DNA from: Pseudomonadota bacterium
GTDB taxonomy: Bacteria; Pseudomonadota; Alphaproteobacteria; Rhizobiales; Xanthobacteraceae
NCBI GenBank assembly: GCA_023435725.1
Contig: JAEYRD010000211.1
Location: 1 to 34,022, forward strand
Length of the DNA stretch: 34,022 bases
Reading direction: 5' to 3'
Each line of letters starts with the position of its first letter. Within the stretch, counting starts at the first letter, position 1. Both the position numbers and the translations under genes were made by a program. The notes below the pieces were generated by a model, which had not been told where the DNA came from, searched no databases, and saw only the letters and a program-made list of their open reading frames with translations. Shown here piece after piece: positions 25,667 through 33,943 of this stretch.

Positions 25667-27831
25667 GCCTTATTCCCCACAGCCAGCAGTTTCCGATCGA
25701 TCGGCAGGCGCCGCAGCGCCACGCCGGTTGCTGCGTAAATCGCGTTGCGCAGCGCCGGCGGTCCCGCCGTTGTGCCGGTCTCGCCGATCCCGCCGGGCGC
25801 CTCGCCGCTCTTGACGAGGTGAACCTCGATCTTCGGTGTCTGATTGATCCGCAACATCCGGTAGTCATTGAAGTTGGATTGCTGGACGCGGCCCTTGTCG
25901 ATGGTGATCTCGCCGTAGAGCGCGGCAGTGAGGCCGAAGATCAGTCCGCCCTCGACCTGAGCCACGATGGTATCGGGATTGACGGCGATGCCGGTATCCA
26001 CCACCGAGGTCGCACGGCGTAGATTGACCTCGCCTTGCTCGTCGACTTCCGCCTCCACTACGGTGGCGATGAAACTCCCGAAAGATGGCTGCAAGCACAC
26101 TCCGCGCCCGACTCGAGCCGGCAATGGCTGACCCCATTTGGCCCTTTCTGCCGCGAGATTGAGGACAGACAGGAAGCGCGGCTGATTGGCCAGCATTCCG
26201 CGGCGAAACTCAACCGGATCCGTGCCTGCCTTGCGCGCCAGTTCGTCCATGAAGCACTCGGCGGCAAACACGTTGTTGTTGGGACCGACCCCGCGCCAGA
26301 ACCCGGTTGGTATGGCCGGCGGTTCGGCTCGCACATATTCGACGTGGAAGTTCGGGATGTCGTAGGGCAGGTCGGTGGCGCTGTCGATCGCGTCGATATC
26401 GATGCCCTTCTGGAACGCCGGCGGTAGCCAGCGTGCGATGATCGCAGCGCCAGTGATCTTGTATTTCCAGCCGACGATCTTGCCGCCCGACAGGGTCGCT
26501 GCAATCGTGTCGCGATAGACCGGTCGATAGACGTCGTGCTGAATGTCCTCCTCGCGGGTCCACACCACCTTGACCGGCCCGTCGACCTGCTTGGCGATAC
26601 GAACGGCCGCGACCACCATGTCGGGCTCGAGCTTGCGGCCGAAGCCGCCACCGAGCAGGTGCTGATTGACGGTCACCTTCTCGACCGGCAGTCCGGCCGC
26701 CCTTGCCGCCTCCGACTGCACGCGCGCCATGATCTGCGTGCCGGTCCAGATCTCGCAGGAATCGGGCTTGCAATGCACCGTGGCGTTCAACGGCTCCATC
26801 GTTGCGTGGGCGAGAAACGGCAGCTCGAACGAAGCCTCGAATTTTTCGCCGGTTGTGAGGCCCTTGGCGATATCGCCGGTCGACTTGGCGATCACGCCGT
26901 CCTTTGCGCTGGCGGCGCGCAGATCGTCCCAAATCGCTTTCGAATTGATCTTCGCGTTCGGTCCCTCGTTCCACTCGATGTCGAGCGCATCCAGGCCTTT
27001 TTTCGCGGCCCACATGTGATCGCCAACGACGGCGACGAGATCGTCGAGCACCACGATCTTTCGCACGCCCGAAATCTTCTTCGCGGCGCGGTCATCGACC
27101 TTGCCGACCTTGCCGCCGAAAACCGGGCATTGCGCCAGCGTCGCGAACTTCATGTCCGGCACAATGGCGTCGATGCCGTAGACGGCTTTGCCGTTGACCT
27201 TGTCTGGCGTGTCGAGCCGCTTGAACGGCTGGCCGATATAGACGAAATCCTTGGGGTCCTTGAGCGGGACGTCTTTGGGCGGTGTCTGGCCGCTTGCGGC
27301 AGCGGCAAGCGCGCCATAGGGCAGCGTCCGACCGCTCGCCTTGTGAGTCACCTCCCCCTTCGATGTCGAGCAACTGGCCGGATCGACGTTCCATTGCGCG
27401 GCTGCGGCCTGCACCAGCATGGCGCGCGCGCTGGCGCCGGCTTCACGCAGCGGTTTCCAGAACGCCCGGACCGATGTGGAGCCTCCGGTCGCCTGAATGA
27501 TGAAGATCGGATTGCCGTAAAGCTTCTCGTTGGCCGGTGCGTGCAGCAGCTTGACCTTGGACCAGTCTGCGTCGAGCTCTTCCGCCAGGATCATCGAGAT
27601 CGCGGTGTAGATCCCCTGTCCCATCTCGACTTGCGGCATCACCAGCGTCGTCAGACCTTCCGGGTCGATGCGGATGAAGGCGTTGGGTGCGAACTTGCCG
27701 TCGGTCTTATCCGCCGGCTGTACCGGCTCGTTGACCGCGGCGCGCAGCGGCAGATGGAAGGCGAGCAGGAATCCGGTGGCGAGACCGCCGGTCAGCAGCC
27801 CGCGGCGGGAAAAATTGTCGTGTGCATTCAT
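25663..27831 (-). CDS. Molybdopterin-binding subunit of a xanthine dehydrogenase-family hydroxylase (IorB-like)
   Basis: 722 residues from ATG 27831, favoured by a GAGG site just upstream. ATG 27843 would overlap the previous stop in an ATGA junction and add four residues. A twin-arginine signal (FSRRGLLTGGLATGFLLAFH) at the N-terminus means folded export with cofactor. PQVEMGQGIYTAISMILAEE, QHLLGGGFGRKLEPD and GGIGETGTTAGPPAL are molybdopterin-site motifs; the Glu in GGIGETG is the expected catalytic base. The layout resembles isoquinoline 1-oxidoreductase and membrane aldehyde dehydrogenase large subunits. The substrate, an aldehyde or N-heterocycle, cannot be decided from sequence. No maturation gene (XdhC type) is in the window. 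Confidence 0.92.
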   Translation of the reverse strand: MNAHDNFSRRGLLTGGLATGFLLAFHLPLRAAVNEPVQPADKTDGKFAPNAFIRIDPEGLTTLVMPQVEMGQGIYTAISMILAEELDADWSKVKLLHAPANEKLYGNPIFIIQATGGSTSVRAFWKPLREAGASARAMLVQAAAAQWNVDPASCSTSKGEVTHKASGRTLPYGALAAAASGQTPPKDVPLKDPKDFVYIGQPFKRLDTPDKVNGKAVYGIDAIVPDMKFATLAQCPVFGGKVGKVDDRAAKKISGVRKIVVLDDLVAVVGDHMWAAKKGLDALDIEWNEGPNAKINSKAIWDDLRAASAKDGVIAKSTGDIAKGLTTGEKFEASFELPFLAHATMEPLNATVHCKPDSCEIWTGTQIMARVQSEAARAAGLPVEKVTVNQHLLGGGFGRKLEPDMVVAAVRIAKQVDGPVKVVWTREEDIQHDVYRPVYRDTIAATLSGGKIVGWKYKITGAAIIARWLPPAFQKGIDIDAIDSATDLPYDIPNFHVEYVRAEPPAIPTGFWRGVGPNNNVFAAECFMDELARKAGTDPVEFRRGMLANQPRFLSVLNLAAERAKWGQPLPARVGRGVCLQPSFGSFIATVVEAEVDEQGEVNLRRATSVVDTGIAVNPDTIVAQVEGGLIFGLTAALYGEITIDKGRVQQSNFNDYRMLRINQTPKIEVHLVKSGEAPGGIGETGTTAGPPALRNAIYAATGVALRRLPIDRKLLAVGNKA

Positions 27832-27839
27832 GGCGGACC

Positions 27840-28304
27840 TCATGACTGCCGGCCGGAAGCGGCCTGCTTGATGGCCTCGCGGATGCGGACATAGGTGCCG
27901 CAGCGGCAGATGTTGCCGGCCATCGCGGCGTCGATGTCGGAATCGTCGGGGTTGGGCGTTGCCGCCAGCAGTGCAGCGGCCGCCATGATCTGTCCGGACT
28001 GGCAATAGCCGCACTGGATCACTTCGAGGTCGAGCCAGGCCTTCTGCACCTTCGCGCCCGACGGCGTGTTGCCGACGGCCTCGATGGTGGTGACGGCGCG
28101 GTTCTCGACCGCGCTGACCGGCAGCACGCAGGAGCGCACCGCCTTGCCGTCGACATGCACCGTGCACGCGCCGCATTGCGCGATGCCGCAGCCGAACTTG
28201 GTACCGGTCATGCCGAGGATGTCGCGCAGCACCCACAGCAGCGGCATTTCAGCTGGCGCGTCGAAGGACTTTGTCTCGCCGTTGATGGTCAGAGTCGTTG
28301 CCAT
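27840..28304 (-). CDS. (2Fe-2S)-binding subunit of the molybdenum hydroxylase (IorA-like)
   Basis: 154 residues from ATG 28304, with AAGGGG 8 bases upstream. The first plant-type cluster is bound by C39, C44, C47 and C59 (CGIAQCGAC and SC), and the second by C98, C101, C133 and C135 (CGYC and CRC), the full xanthine dehydrogenase-family set. It passes electrons from the molybdenum centre to the cytochrome. It has no signal peptide and is presumably carried through the Tat system with the large subunit. It is the first gene of the three-gene operon. An upstream extension of the frame to 28373 is not conserved-looking and is rejected. Confidence 0.94.
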   Translation of the reverse strand: MATTLTINGETKSFDAPAEMPLLWVLRDILGMTGTKFGCGIAQCGACTVHVDGKAVRSCVLPVSAVENRAVTTIEAVGNTPSGAKVQKAWLDLEVIQCGYCQSGQIMAAAALLAATPNPDDSDIDAAMAGNICRCGTYVRIREAIKQAASGRQS

Positions 28305-28651
28305 ATGCATCCCCTTGCTCGATGGATCGCTTACGGCGATCGGGTCGGCGAATGTCCGTGCGACCATAATCATACCGATGCGAAACGATGAAGCGTCGAA
28401 ATTTCTGGCGATGCATATTTGCGCGCCCAGCGCATCAGGCCATGACGTTCACGAATTTGTGCGGCGATCGGTGCTGCAGTTTTGGGCTAAATGATATGAT
28501 AAGCGTCATGTTTTGATGCATTTTCGTCGCATGCATCGTTGATCGCCGCAGATGACCGTGCGAATGCGCAAAATCATGCGATGACGAAAGTCGTGCGATT
28601 GGGAAAGTCAGGCGGCGCCGCGGGCTATCGCATATGAGCTTGGTGCTGCTT

Positions 28652-28700
28652 GAGCGGGCGTCTCGAAGGATGGCCGCAGGCGAGCTTCGCCCCGCGGGAG
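28652..28700. repeat. Partial copy of the CCTCATCCTGAGGAGC-type repeat
   Basis: GCGGGCGTCTCGAAGGATGG is shared exactly with the inner part of the repeat at 8189-8295, and CCGCGGGAG also matches. The outer ends are missing, so this is a decayed or truncated copy. Confidence 0.65.
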
Positions 28701-28819
28701 AGGCGCCTTTCTGCGCATATGCACGAGCTTCGGAATAATAGCATTATGCCCCTGTTTTGCCCGACGAGTCTAAGCGCGTCATGGCTGCCAGCGTAAGCCT
28801 TTGATTTCCCACGCCCCAG

Positions 28820-28843
28820 CTACTGTGCATGGGGTTGTTTTTC
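28820..28843 (+). repeat. Short 3'-end motif, copy 2
   Basis: CTACTGTGCATGGGGTTGTT followed by TTTC. It is 35 bases beyond the stop of the chemoreceptor gene on the opposite strand, so in that gene's transcript it appears as GAAAAACAACCCCATGCACA and on. Copy 1 at 3439-3462 is oriented the same way relative to its upstream gene. Confidence 0.6.
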
Positions 28844-28859
28844 AGGATTTTGATTCAGG

Positions 28860-28877
28860 GGGCCGCAGGAGCGGCCC
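28860..28877 (-). terminator. Hairpin directly after the chemoreceptor stop codon
   Basis: GGGCCGC and GCGGCCC pair around a four-base loop, beginning with the base after the TGA. The U-run that follows on the minus strand is poor (CTGAATC), so termination would be weak. Confidence 0.35.
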
Positions 28878-30302
28878 TCAGCTCTGCCGGAAGCCCATGC
28901 GGAAGGCGCCCCAGTGCCTGCCGCGAATCATGATCGGCGAGGACAGATCCTTCATCAGCACGAATTGCCCGCCACCCATGTCGCGGCGGTAGGTCTGGAG
29001 CAGGAACGGCTTGGTGTTCGCCGCAACCTTCTTCACCGCGCGATCGGTGAACAGGCGGCGGTTGCGGCAATTGGCGTTGTTCCAGACCGGGTCCTTGCCC
29101 TGCGGCTGGCGGTAGTTCGGGTTATGCGTCGGCAGATAGCCGCCCCTGGCCCAGGCGACGCAGAACACGATGCGGGGATCGGATTTCTGGATCGGATCCT
29201 GGATCGCGGGCAGCAAGCGGTCGGTGAACTCGACGTATTTGGTGAGGTACTGCCTTGGATCGGTGCCCGGAATCTCGCGGTAATTCTCGTCCATGAGCTG
29301 TTCGAGCGTGATCTCGCCGCGGCCGATCGCGGCCTCGAATTCCGCGGAGATCCGCTTGGCGCTGTCGACGACGACGCGGATCAGCGGCGCATCCGACGTC
29401 TCCACCCCGCTGTCGGCGATCAGCGCGATCAGGCTCTCGGAGGTGTCGAGCAGCTTTGCCACCCGTTCGTCGGCGTTCTTGAGGTCGTGCGAGGAGAGAT
29501 CGACGCCCTTGGCGAGCTCGTTGAGCTCGCTGATGACCGTGTCGCAATGGCCGAGATTGGAGGTCGCGGCGCGTGTGACGCTGTCGATCTCCGCCTCCAC
29601 GGATGCGAAACCCTGCTGGACCCGCGAGATGATGCCGGAGATCTGCCGGGCGCCTTCGCCGGCGGTCTTGGCGCGCTGCGATGCGTCGCTGCTCTCGCCG
29701 ATCAGACCTTCGATCTGGCCGTCGAGATCGCGCACGGTGTCGGAGATCTGGTGCGTGGCCTGACGGGTGGCTTCCGCAAGGTTCTTCACTTCGCTTGCGA
29801 CCACTGCGAAGCCACGGCCGGCATTGCCGGCGCGCGCCGCTTCGATCGTTGCGTTCAGCGCGAGCAGGTTGGTCTGTTTCGCGATCGCTTCGATCGAGCC
29901 GGATACCTTGGCGACCTGCGCGAGCGCCGAGCCGACCGCGCTCAAGCGTGCCTCGATCCGCTCCACAGCCGCGACGAGCTCGGAGATGTGGCTGACGGCA
30001 GTATCGACCGCGCCGCGCGACTGTGCGATTTCGCCGACCGCCGCAGATGCGGTCGACTGCACTGCCTGCGATGCATTGGCGATGTCGTGGTTGGCCGAGA
30101 CCATCGTCTCTGCCGTCCTCTGCAGGTGATGGAACCGTTCCGATTGGTTCGCGACGCGGCTTGCGACTTCCTGGACGTTGCCGGCGATGTCGGCGAGCTC
30201 GACGCCGAGACCGCCGATGCGGTCGGCAAGCTGGTCAATCAGTCGTTCGGCCAGCGTCCGGTTGGACCCGGTATCCAGGACTGCAAGCTGTGCGAGGGAC
30301 AT
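28878..30302 (-). CDS. Soluble methyl-accepting chemotaxis-like protein with C-terminal sensor domain
   Basis: 474 residues with no membrane segment. The N-terminal two-thirds is an MCP signalling coiled coil; the hairpin tip AKQTNLLALNATIEAARAGN and the following GRGFAVVASEV at 141-172 is what contacts CheA and CheW. The last 170 residues, from about 305, form a globular domain with DPRQYLTKYVEFTD, DPRIVFCVAWARGGYLPTHN and the closing IMIRGRHWGAFRMGF, which resembles a Cache-type sensor end. Signal domain first and sensor last is the reverse of classical receptors. GGAGGA precedes the ATG. It is the downstream member of a tandem pair with the related gene at 30468-32213. The ligand is unknown. 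Confidence 0.87.
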   Translation of the reverse strand: MSLAQLAVLDTGSNRTLAERLIDQLADRIGGLGVELADIAGNVQEVASRVANQSERFHHLQRTAETMVSANHDIANASQAVQSTASAAVGEIAQSRGAVDTAVSHISELVAAVERIEARLSAVGSALAQVAKVSGSIEAIAKQTNLLALNATIEAARAGNAGRGFAVVASEVKNLAEATRQATHQISDTVRDLDGQIEGLIGESSDASQRAKTAGEGARQISGIISRVQQGFASVEAEIDSVTRAATSNLGHCDTVISELNELAKGVDLSSHDLKNADERVAKLLDTSESLIALIADSGVETSDAPLIRVVVDSAKRISAEFEAAIGRGEITLEQLMDENYREIPGTDPRQYLTKYVEFTDRLLPAIQDPIQKSDPRIVFCVAWARGGYLPTHNPNYRQPQGKDPVWNNANCRNRRLFTDRAVKKVAANTKPFLLQTYRRDMGGGQFVLMKDLSSPIMIRGRHWGAFRMGFRQS

Positions 30303-30420
30303 GTACGGGCTTCCTCCAGTCGGAGCCGTTCGCCGGCTCCCCGCGGCATTCCCATTCCAATTCCAACTTTAGAGGATGATTCGCGGCCGCCGTCTTGCCT
30401 GAGCGTGCACTAGGGTTTGA

Positions 30421-30466
30421 GCATGGTCTTGCCGAAAAGACCGCCGCATACTTTTCCGGACCATGC
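30421..30466. repeat. Short palindromic repeat (GCATGGTC...GACCATGC)
   Basis: Perfect ends GCATGGTC (30421-30428) and GACCATGC (30459-30466) with CCGAAAAG and CTTTTCCGG inside. It has the same plan as the element at 21396-21440. It separates the two chemoreceptor genes. Confidence 0.6.
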
Positions 30467-30467
30467 A

Positions 30468-32213
30468 CTACAGCTTGTAAGCCGTGCGGAATCCGCCCCA
30501 GTGCCGGCCATGCACGCGGATCGGGACGTCGATCTCGCGCATCATCACAGTGTTGCCGTTCCCCATGTCGCGCGCATAGCTCTGGACCAGGTATGGGCGC
30601 AGGTTGTGGGCGGCGGCGAGCCCCGCCGGATCGTTGAAGATGCGGCGGTTGCGGCTGTTGGCGGTGTTCCAGGCGACGTCGCCCGGCCGCTGCGGATGCG
30701 AATAGATCTTATTGTGCACCGGCAGGAAGCCGTTGCGGTCGACCATGGCGCTGAACGCCAGGCGCGGGTCCTTGGCGAGAAATGCTTCCTGGAGGAGCGG
30801 CAGCGCGCGGTCGGCCCAGTCCAGATATCTGGTGCGGTATTGCTGCGGGTTGGTGCCGGCGATTTCCACGTAATCGGTGTCGAAGAGGTCATCGATCTTG
30901 ACTTCGCCGCGTGCAACGGCCTGTTCGAACATCCTGGTCAGCGCATTGCCCGCCTCCATGGCACGGGTAACGAACTCCGTGTTCTCTTCGTGGATAGACC
31001 ACAGCCTGTCTTCGATCTTCTCGCTGAGTTCGGCATTGGGATTGACGAACTGCGCGCGGGCGCCTGCCTTGGACTGCTCGGTCACGCGCAGGCGGCAGGC
31101 GCCGACGCCCTCGAGGGCGCCCTCGATGATCGCCTGCGGCGCAAGCCGGCTCGCCTCCGGCCCGCCGATCAGCACGCCGTCCATCGAGATTTCGTAGACC
31201 GGCAACGCGCCCCGCGTGCTCTCGAACTTGAGATGGCAGGGCAACCGCTCGGTCTTGCGGCGATCATCGTGCTCGCTCTGCCGCAGCAGCACCGCGCAGC
31301 GCGATTTGAGCTTATGTGCGAAGGTGGTGACGGCCTTGCCGGCGCTGGCGACGTTCTCGCCATGGGTCTCGGCGGCCTTGGTCGCGGCATCGATTTCGGC
31401 CGCGCTCTCGCCGACCGAGATGATGAACTCCGACGCACTTGTCGCGTTGCCGGAGACTTCGCTGGTGGTGGCGTTCTGCTCGGCGACCGCGCCGTTGACG
31501 GTCTCGAACACCGGGCGGATCGCCTCGATCGCCTGGGAAATGCGGTGCACCGCATCGACGGAGCCGGTGGCATCGCGCTGAAGCGCGTCGATCTTCCTGG
31601 AAATCTCTTCCGTCGCGCCCTGGGTCTGCACCGCGAGCGCCTTCACCTCGGTGGCGACGACCGCAAAGCCTCTGCCGGCCGCGCCGGCGCGCGCGGCCTC
31701 GATGGTCGAGTTGAGCGCGAGCAGCGTCGTCTGCCGCGCGATCTGTGCGATCAGATTGACGACGTTGCCAATGGCTGCGGAGGATTCGCGCAGCCGGTCG
31801 ACATTGGCGCGGGCTTCCTGTGCCGCGGCGCTGGCCTCGTCGGCAAGCTTGCCGGCCTCGCGAACCTGTGTGCCGATGCCCTGCGCGGACTGGGTGAACT
31901 TGTCGGCGGCGTGAGCGAAAGTGGAGGCGGTCGACTGCGCGGCGTTGCTGCGCCCGGTCAATGCGTCGGTGCGCTCGCGGATATCCGCAAGCTTCGCCGC
32001 GGTCGCCTCGGCGCCGCCAGCCACCGAATTGGCGGCGCGCTCGAGCTGGCGGATCATCGCACCGAGCTCGAGCTCCAGCAGTTCCAGGATCTCCCGGGCG
32101 GAATCGCCCTCAGTGGCCGGGGCCGGTGCGGGATCGACCGGCGACTGCGCCTGCGGAGCCGGGGAGGGCGCAGGCATGTCCGGCAGACGCTTCCGAAATA
32201 ATGCGAACGCCAT
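30468..32213 (-). CDS. Soluble methyl-accepting chemotaxis-like protein with PilZ-like insert and C-terminal sensor domain
   Basis: 581 residues from ATG 32213; a longer frame upstream is not conserved-looking. Residues 11-35 are a Pro/Ala linker. Residues about 40-305 are an MCP signalling coiled coil with tip QTTLLALNSTIEAARAGAAG at 161-180. Residues about 317-391 look like a PilZ domain: RKTER fits the RxxxR motif and EISMDG fits [D/N]xSxxG except for Glu in the first place. Residues 400-581 match the C-terminal sensor of the neighbouring receptor (NPQQYRTRYLDWADRALPLL, AWNTANSRNRRIFND, HGRHWGGFRTAYKL). This suggests cyclic-di-GMP and a small ligand could both feed into chemotaxis or another CheA pathway. 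No membrane segment is present. Confidence 0.87.
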   Translation of the reverse strand: MAFALFRKRLPDMPAPSPAPQAQSPVDPAPAPATEGDSAREILELLELELGAMIRQLERAANSVAGGAEATAAKLADIRERTDALTGRSNAAQSTASTFAHAADKFTQSAQGIGTQVREAGKLADEASAAAQEARANVDRLRESSAAIGNVVNLIAQIARQTTLLALNSTIEAARAGAAGRGFAVVATEVKALAVQTQGATEEISRKIDALQRDATGSVDAVHRISQAIEAIRPVFETVNGAVAEQNATTSEVSGNATSASEFIISVGESAAEIDAATKAAETHGENVASAGKAVTTFAHKLKSRCAVLLRQSEHDDRRKTERLPCHLKFESTRGALPVYEISMDGVLIGGPEASRLAPQAIIEGALEGVGACRLRVTEQSKAGARAQFVNPNAELSEKIEDRLWSIHEENTEFVTRAMEAGNALTRMFEQAVARGEVKIDDLFDTDYVEIAGTNPQQYRTRYLDWADRALPLLQEAFLAKDPRLAFSAMVDRNGFLPVHNKIYSHPQRPGDVAWNTANSRNRRIFNDPAGLAAAHNLRPYLVQSYARDMGNGNTVMMREIDVPIRVHGRHWGGFRTAYKL

Positions 32214-32421
32214 CGGATCAACTCTTGTCGGGGGATGGGCGGACGCTATTTTCGCAAGCCGGAATGAAATCAGGGTTAACGGTGCCTGAGCCTTGGGCAC
32301 GTGACCCTAAGATATTACCTTAAAGTATGAGAGACCCTTTCATTCCGATGGGTTGGCGGCCTATAACGCCGCGCTCCCATTCTCGCTGGCGGACGATTCC
32401 TGAAAGACCAAGAGACAACGC

Positions 32422-33168
32422 ATGGCCGGACATTCCCAATTCAAGAACATCATGCACCGCAAGGGGCGGCAGGATGCGCAGAAGTCGAAGCTGTTCGGCA
32501 AGCTGGCGCGGGAAATCACCGTCGCAGCCAAACTGGGTACGCCCGACCCCAACATGAACCCACGCCTGCGCGCCGCGGTGATCGCCGCGCGCCAGGAGAA
32601 CATGCCGAAGGACAATATCGAGCGCGCCATCAAGAAGGCGCTCGGCAGTGACGGTGAGAACTATGACGAGATCCGCTACGAGGGCTATGGGCCCGGCGGC
32701 GTCGCCGTCATTGTCGAGGCGCTGACCGACAACCGCAACCGCGCCGCCTCCGATATCCGCTCCTTCTTCACCAAGTCGGGCGGCAATCTCGGCGAAACCG
32801 GCTCGGTCTCCTTCATGTTCGACCGCACCGGCATCATCGAATACGACCGCAGCGTCGCCTCCGACGATGCGGTGCTGGATGCCGCGATCGAGGCCGGCGC
32901 CGACGACGTGATCTCGGGCGAAGGTGGCCACGAGATCTACGCCTCGACCGAAGGCTATCGCGACGTCGCCAAGGCGCTGGAAGCCAAGTTCGGCGAGCCG
33001 CGGAAGGCCGCCCTGATCTGGAAACCGCAGAACACGGTCGCCGTCGACGACGAGACCGGCGAGAAGCTCTTGAAGCTGATGGACCTGCTCAACGAGCACG
33101 ACGACGTCCAGAACGTCTACGCCAATTTCGAGATATCGGACGCGCTGGTCGCGAAGATGGGTGGCTGA
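32422..33168 (+). CDS. YebC/PmpR family protein (translation or transcription factor)
   Basis: 248 residues, normal for the family. The start MAGHSQFKNIMHRKGRQDAQ is diagnostic, and ARQENMPKDNIERAIKKALG and YEGYGPGGVAVIVEALTDNR are the next conserved blocks. Family members are cytoplasmic; they have been described as DNA-binding regulators and, more recently, as factors that relieve ribosome stalling. The ATG follows AAGAGACAACGC. It is the first gene of the yebC-ruvC-ruvA block, with a palindromic repeat between it and ruvC. Confidence 0.96.
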   Translation: MAGHSQFKNIMHRKGRQDAQKSKLFGKLAREITVAAKLGTPDPNMNPRLRAAVIAARQENMPKDNIERAIKKALGSDGENYDEIRYEGYGPGGVAVIVEALTDNRNRAASDIRSFFTKSGGNLGETGSVSFMFDRTGIIEYDRSVASDDAVLDAAIEAGADDVISGEGGHEIYASTEGYRDVAKALEAKFGEPRKAALIWKPQNTVAVDDETGEKLLKLMDLLNEHDDVQNVYANFEISDALVAKMGG

Positions 33169-33178
33169 CGCCACTCTG

Positions 33179-33345
33179 GTGTCCCGGACGCGGTGCAGCG
33201 TGCAACGCTGCGGCGCAGAGCCGGGACCCATGGCGCCTCACGTGCCGTCGGAAACATGGCCCCGGTTCAGCAGCGGGTCACCATAGTGCGTTGCAGACGC
33301 GCGTGAACGCGCTTTTGGTGCCGCGCTGCTGAACCGGGGCACGAG
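33179..33345. repeat. Dispersed palindromic repeat (GTCCCGGACGC type), longest copy
   Basis: Opens GTGTCCCGGACGCGGTGCAG, nearly identical to the copy at 5103-5221, and closes GAACCGGGGCACGAG. CCCCGGTTCAGCAGCG and CGCTGCTGAACCGGGG form perfect 16-bp inverted arms in its right part. It lies between yebC and ruvC. Confidence 0.85.
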
Positions 33346-33415
33346 ACCGCCTTTCCCCTGTTACTTCCGTTCTGTTTCTGTTTCCCCCACGGCAGCCAGC
33401 CGCTATCACTGGCCC

Positions 33416-33943
33416 ATGACCGCACTCCCGATTCGTGGCCCCGTTCGCATCATCGGCATCGACCCCGGCCTGCGCCGTACCGGCTGGGGTGTGATCGAGG
33501 CTGAGGGCAATCGCCTCATTTACGTCGCCTGCGGTTCGGTGGAACCGCCGGACGACCTGCCGTTGTCGACCCGCCTGCTCGGAATCCATGAAGGGCTCGC
33601 GGCCGTCCTGTCCGACCACAAACCGGTGGAAGCGGCGGTCGAGCAGACGTTTGTGAACAAGGATGGCGTTGCGACGCTGAAGCTCGGACAGGCCCGCGGC
33701 GTCGCCATGCTGGCGCCCGCAATGTTCGGCATCACTGTCGCCGAATATGCGCCGAACCAGGTCAAGAAGACGGTTGTCGGTGCCGGTCACGCCGACAAGC
33801 AACAGATCGCGATGATGCTGAAGATTTTGCTGCCCAAGGCCGAGCCGCCGTCAGCGGACGCCGCCGACGCACTCGCCATCGCCATCACCCACGCCCATCA
33901 CCGCCAGAGCACGGCGCTCAGGCTGAAGGTGGCCGGGTTATGA
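33416..33943 (+). CDS. ruvC: Holliday junction endonuclease RuvC
   Basis: 175 residues. It cuts Holliday junctions during recombination, in complex with RuvAB. The four acidic catalytic residues are visible: D16 in [15 protein letters not shown]76 in [11 protein letters not shown], and D148 and D151 in [15 protein letters not shown]. The [10 protein letters not shown] segment is typical. The ATG at 33416 has no strong ribosome binding site. The TGA overlaps the ruvA ATG (ATGA), so the two are translationally coupled. Confidence 0.97.

Larger units (their letters stand above)
28305..28877. promoter_or_regulatory. Promoter region of the molybdenum hydroxylase operon and 3' region of the chemoreceptor gene
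   Basis: About 570 bases without a gene, more AT-rich than the surroundings. GATGCAT occurs at 28410-28416 and 28515-28521 and inverted at 28531-28537; the last two form a 7-bp inverted repeat (spacer 9). A partial dispersed repeat lies at 28652-28700, and the shared 3'-end motif at 28820-28843. Which element controls the operon is unknown. Confidence 0.45.

Noticed and set aside
25663..28236. An 857-residue version of the molybdopterin subunit starting at 28236
   Set aside because: The first 130 residues are an out-of-frame reading of the 2Fe-2S subunit gene; the Tat signal begins at 27831.
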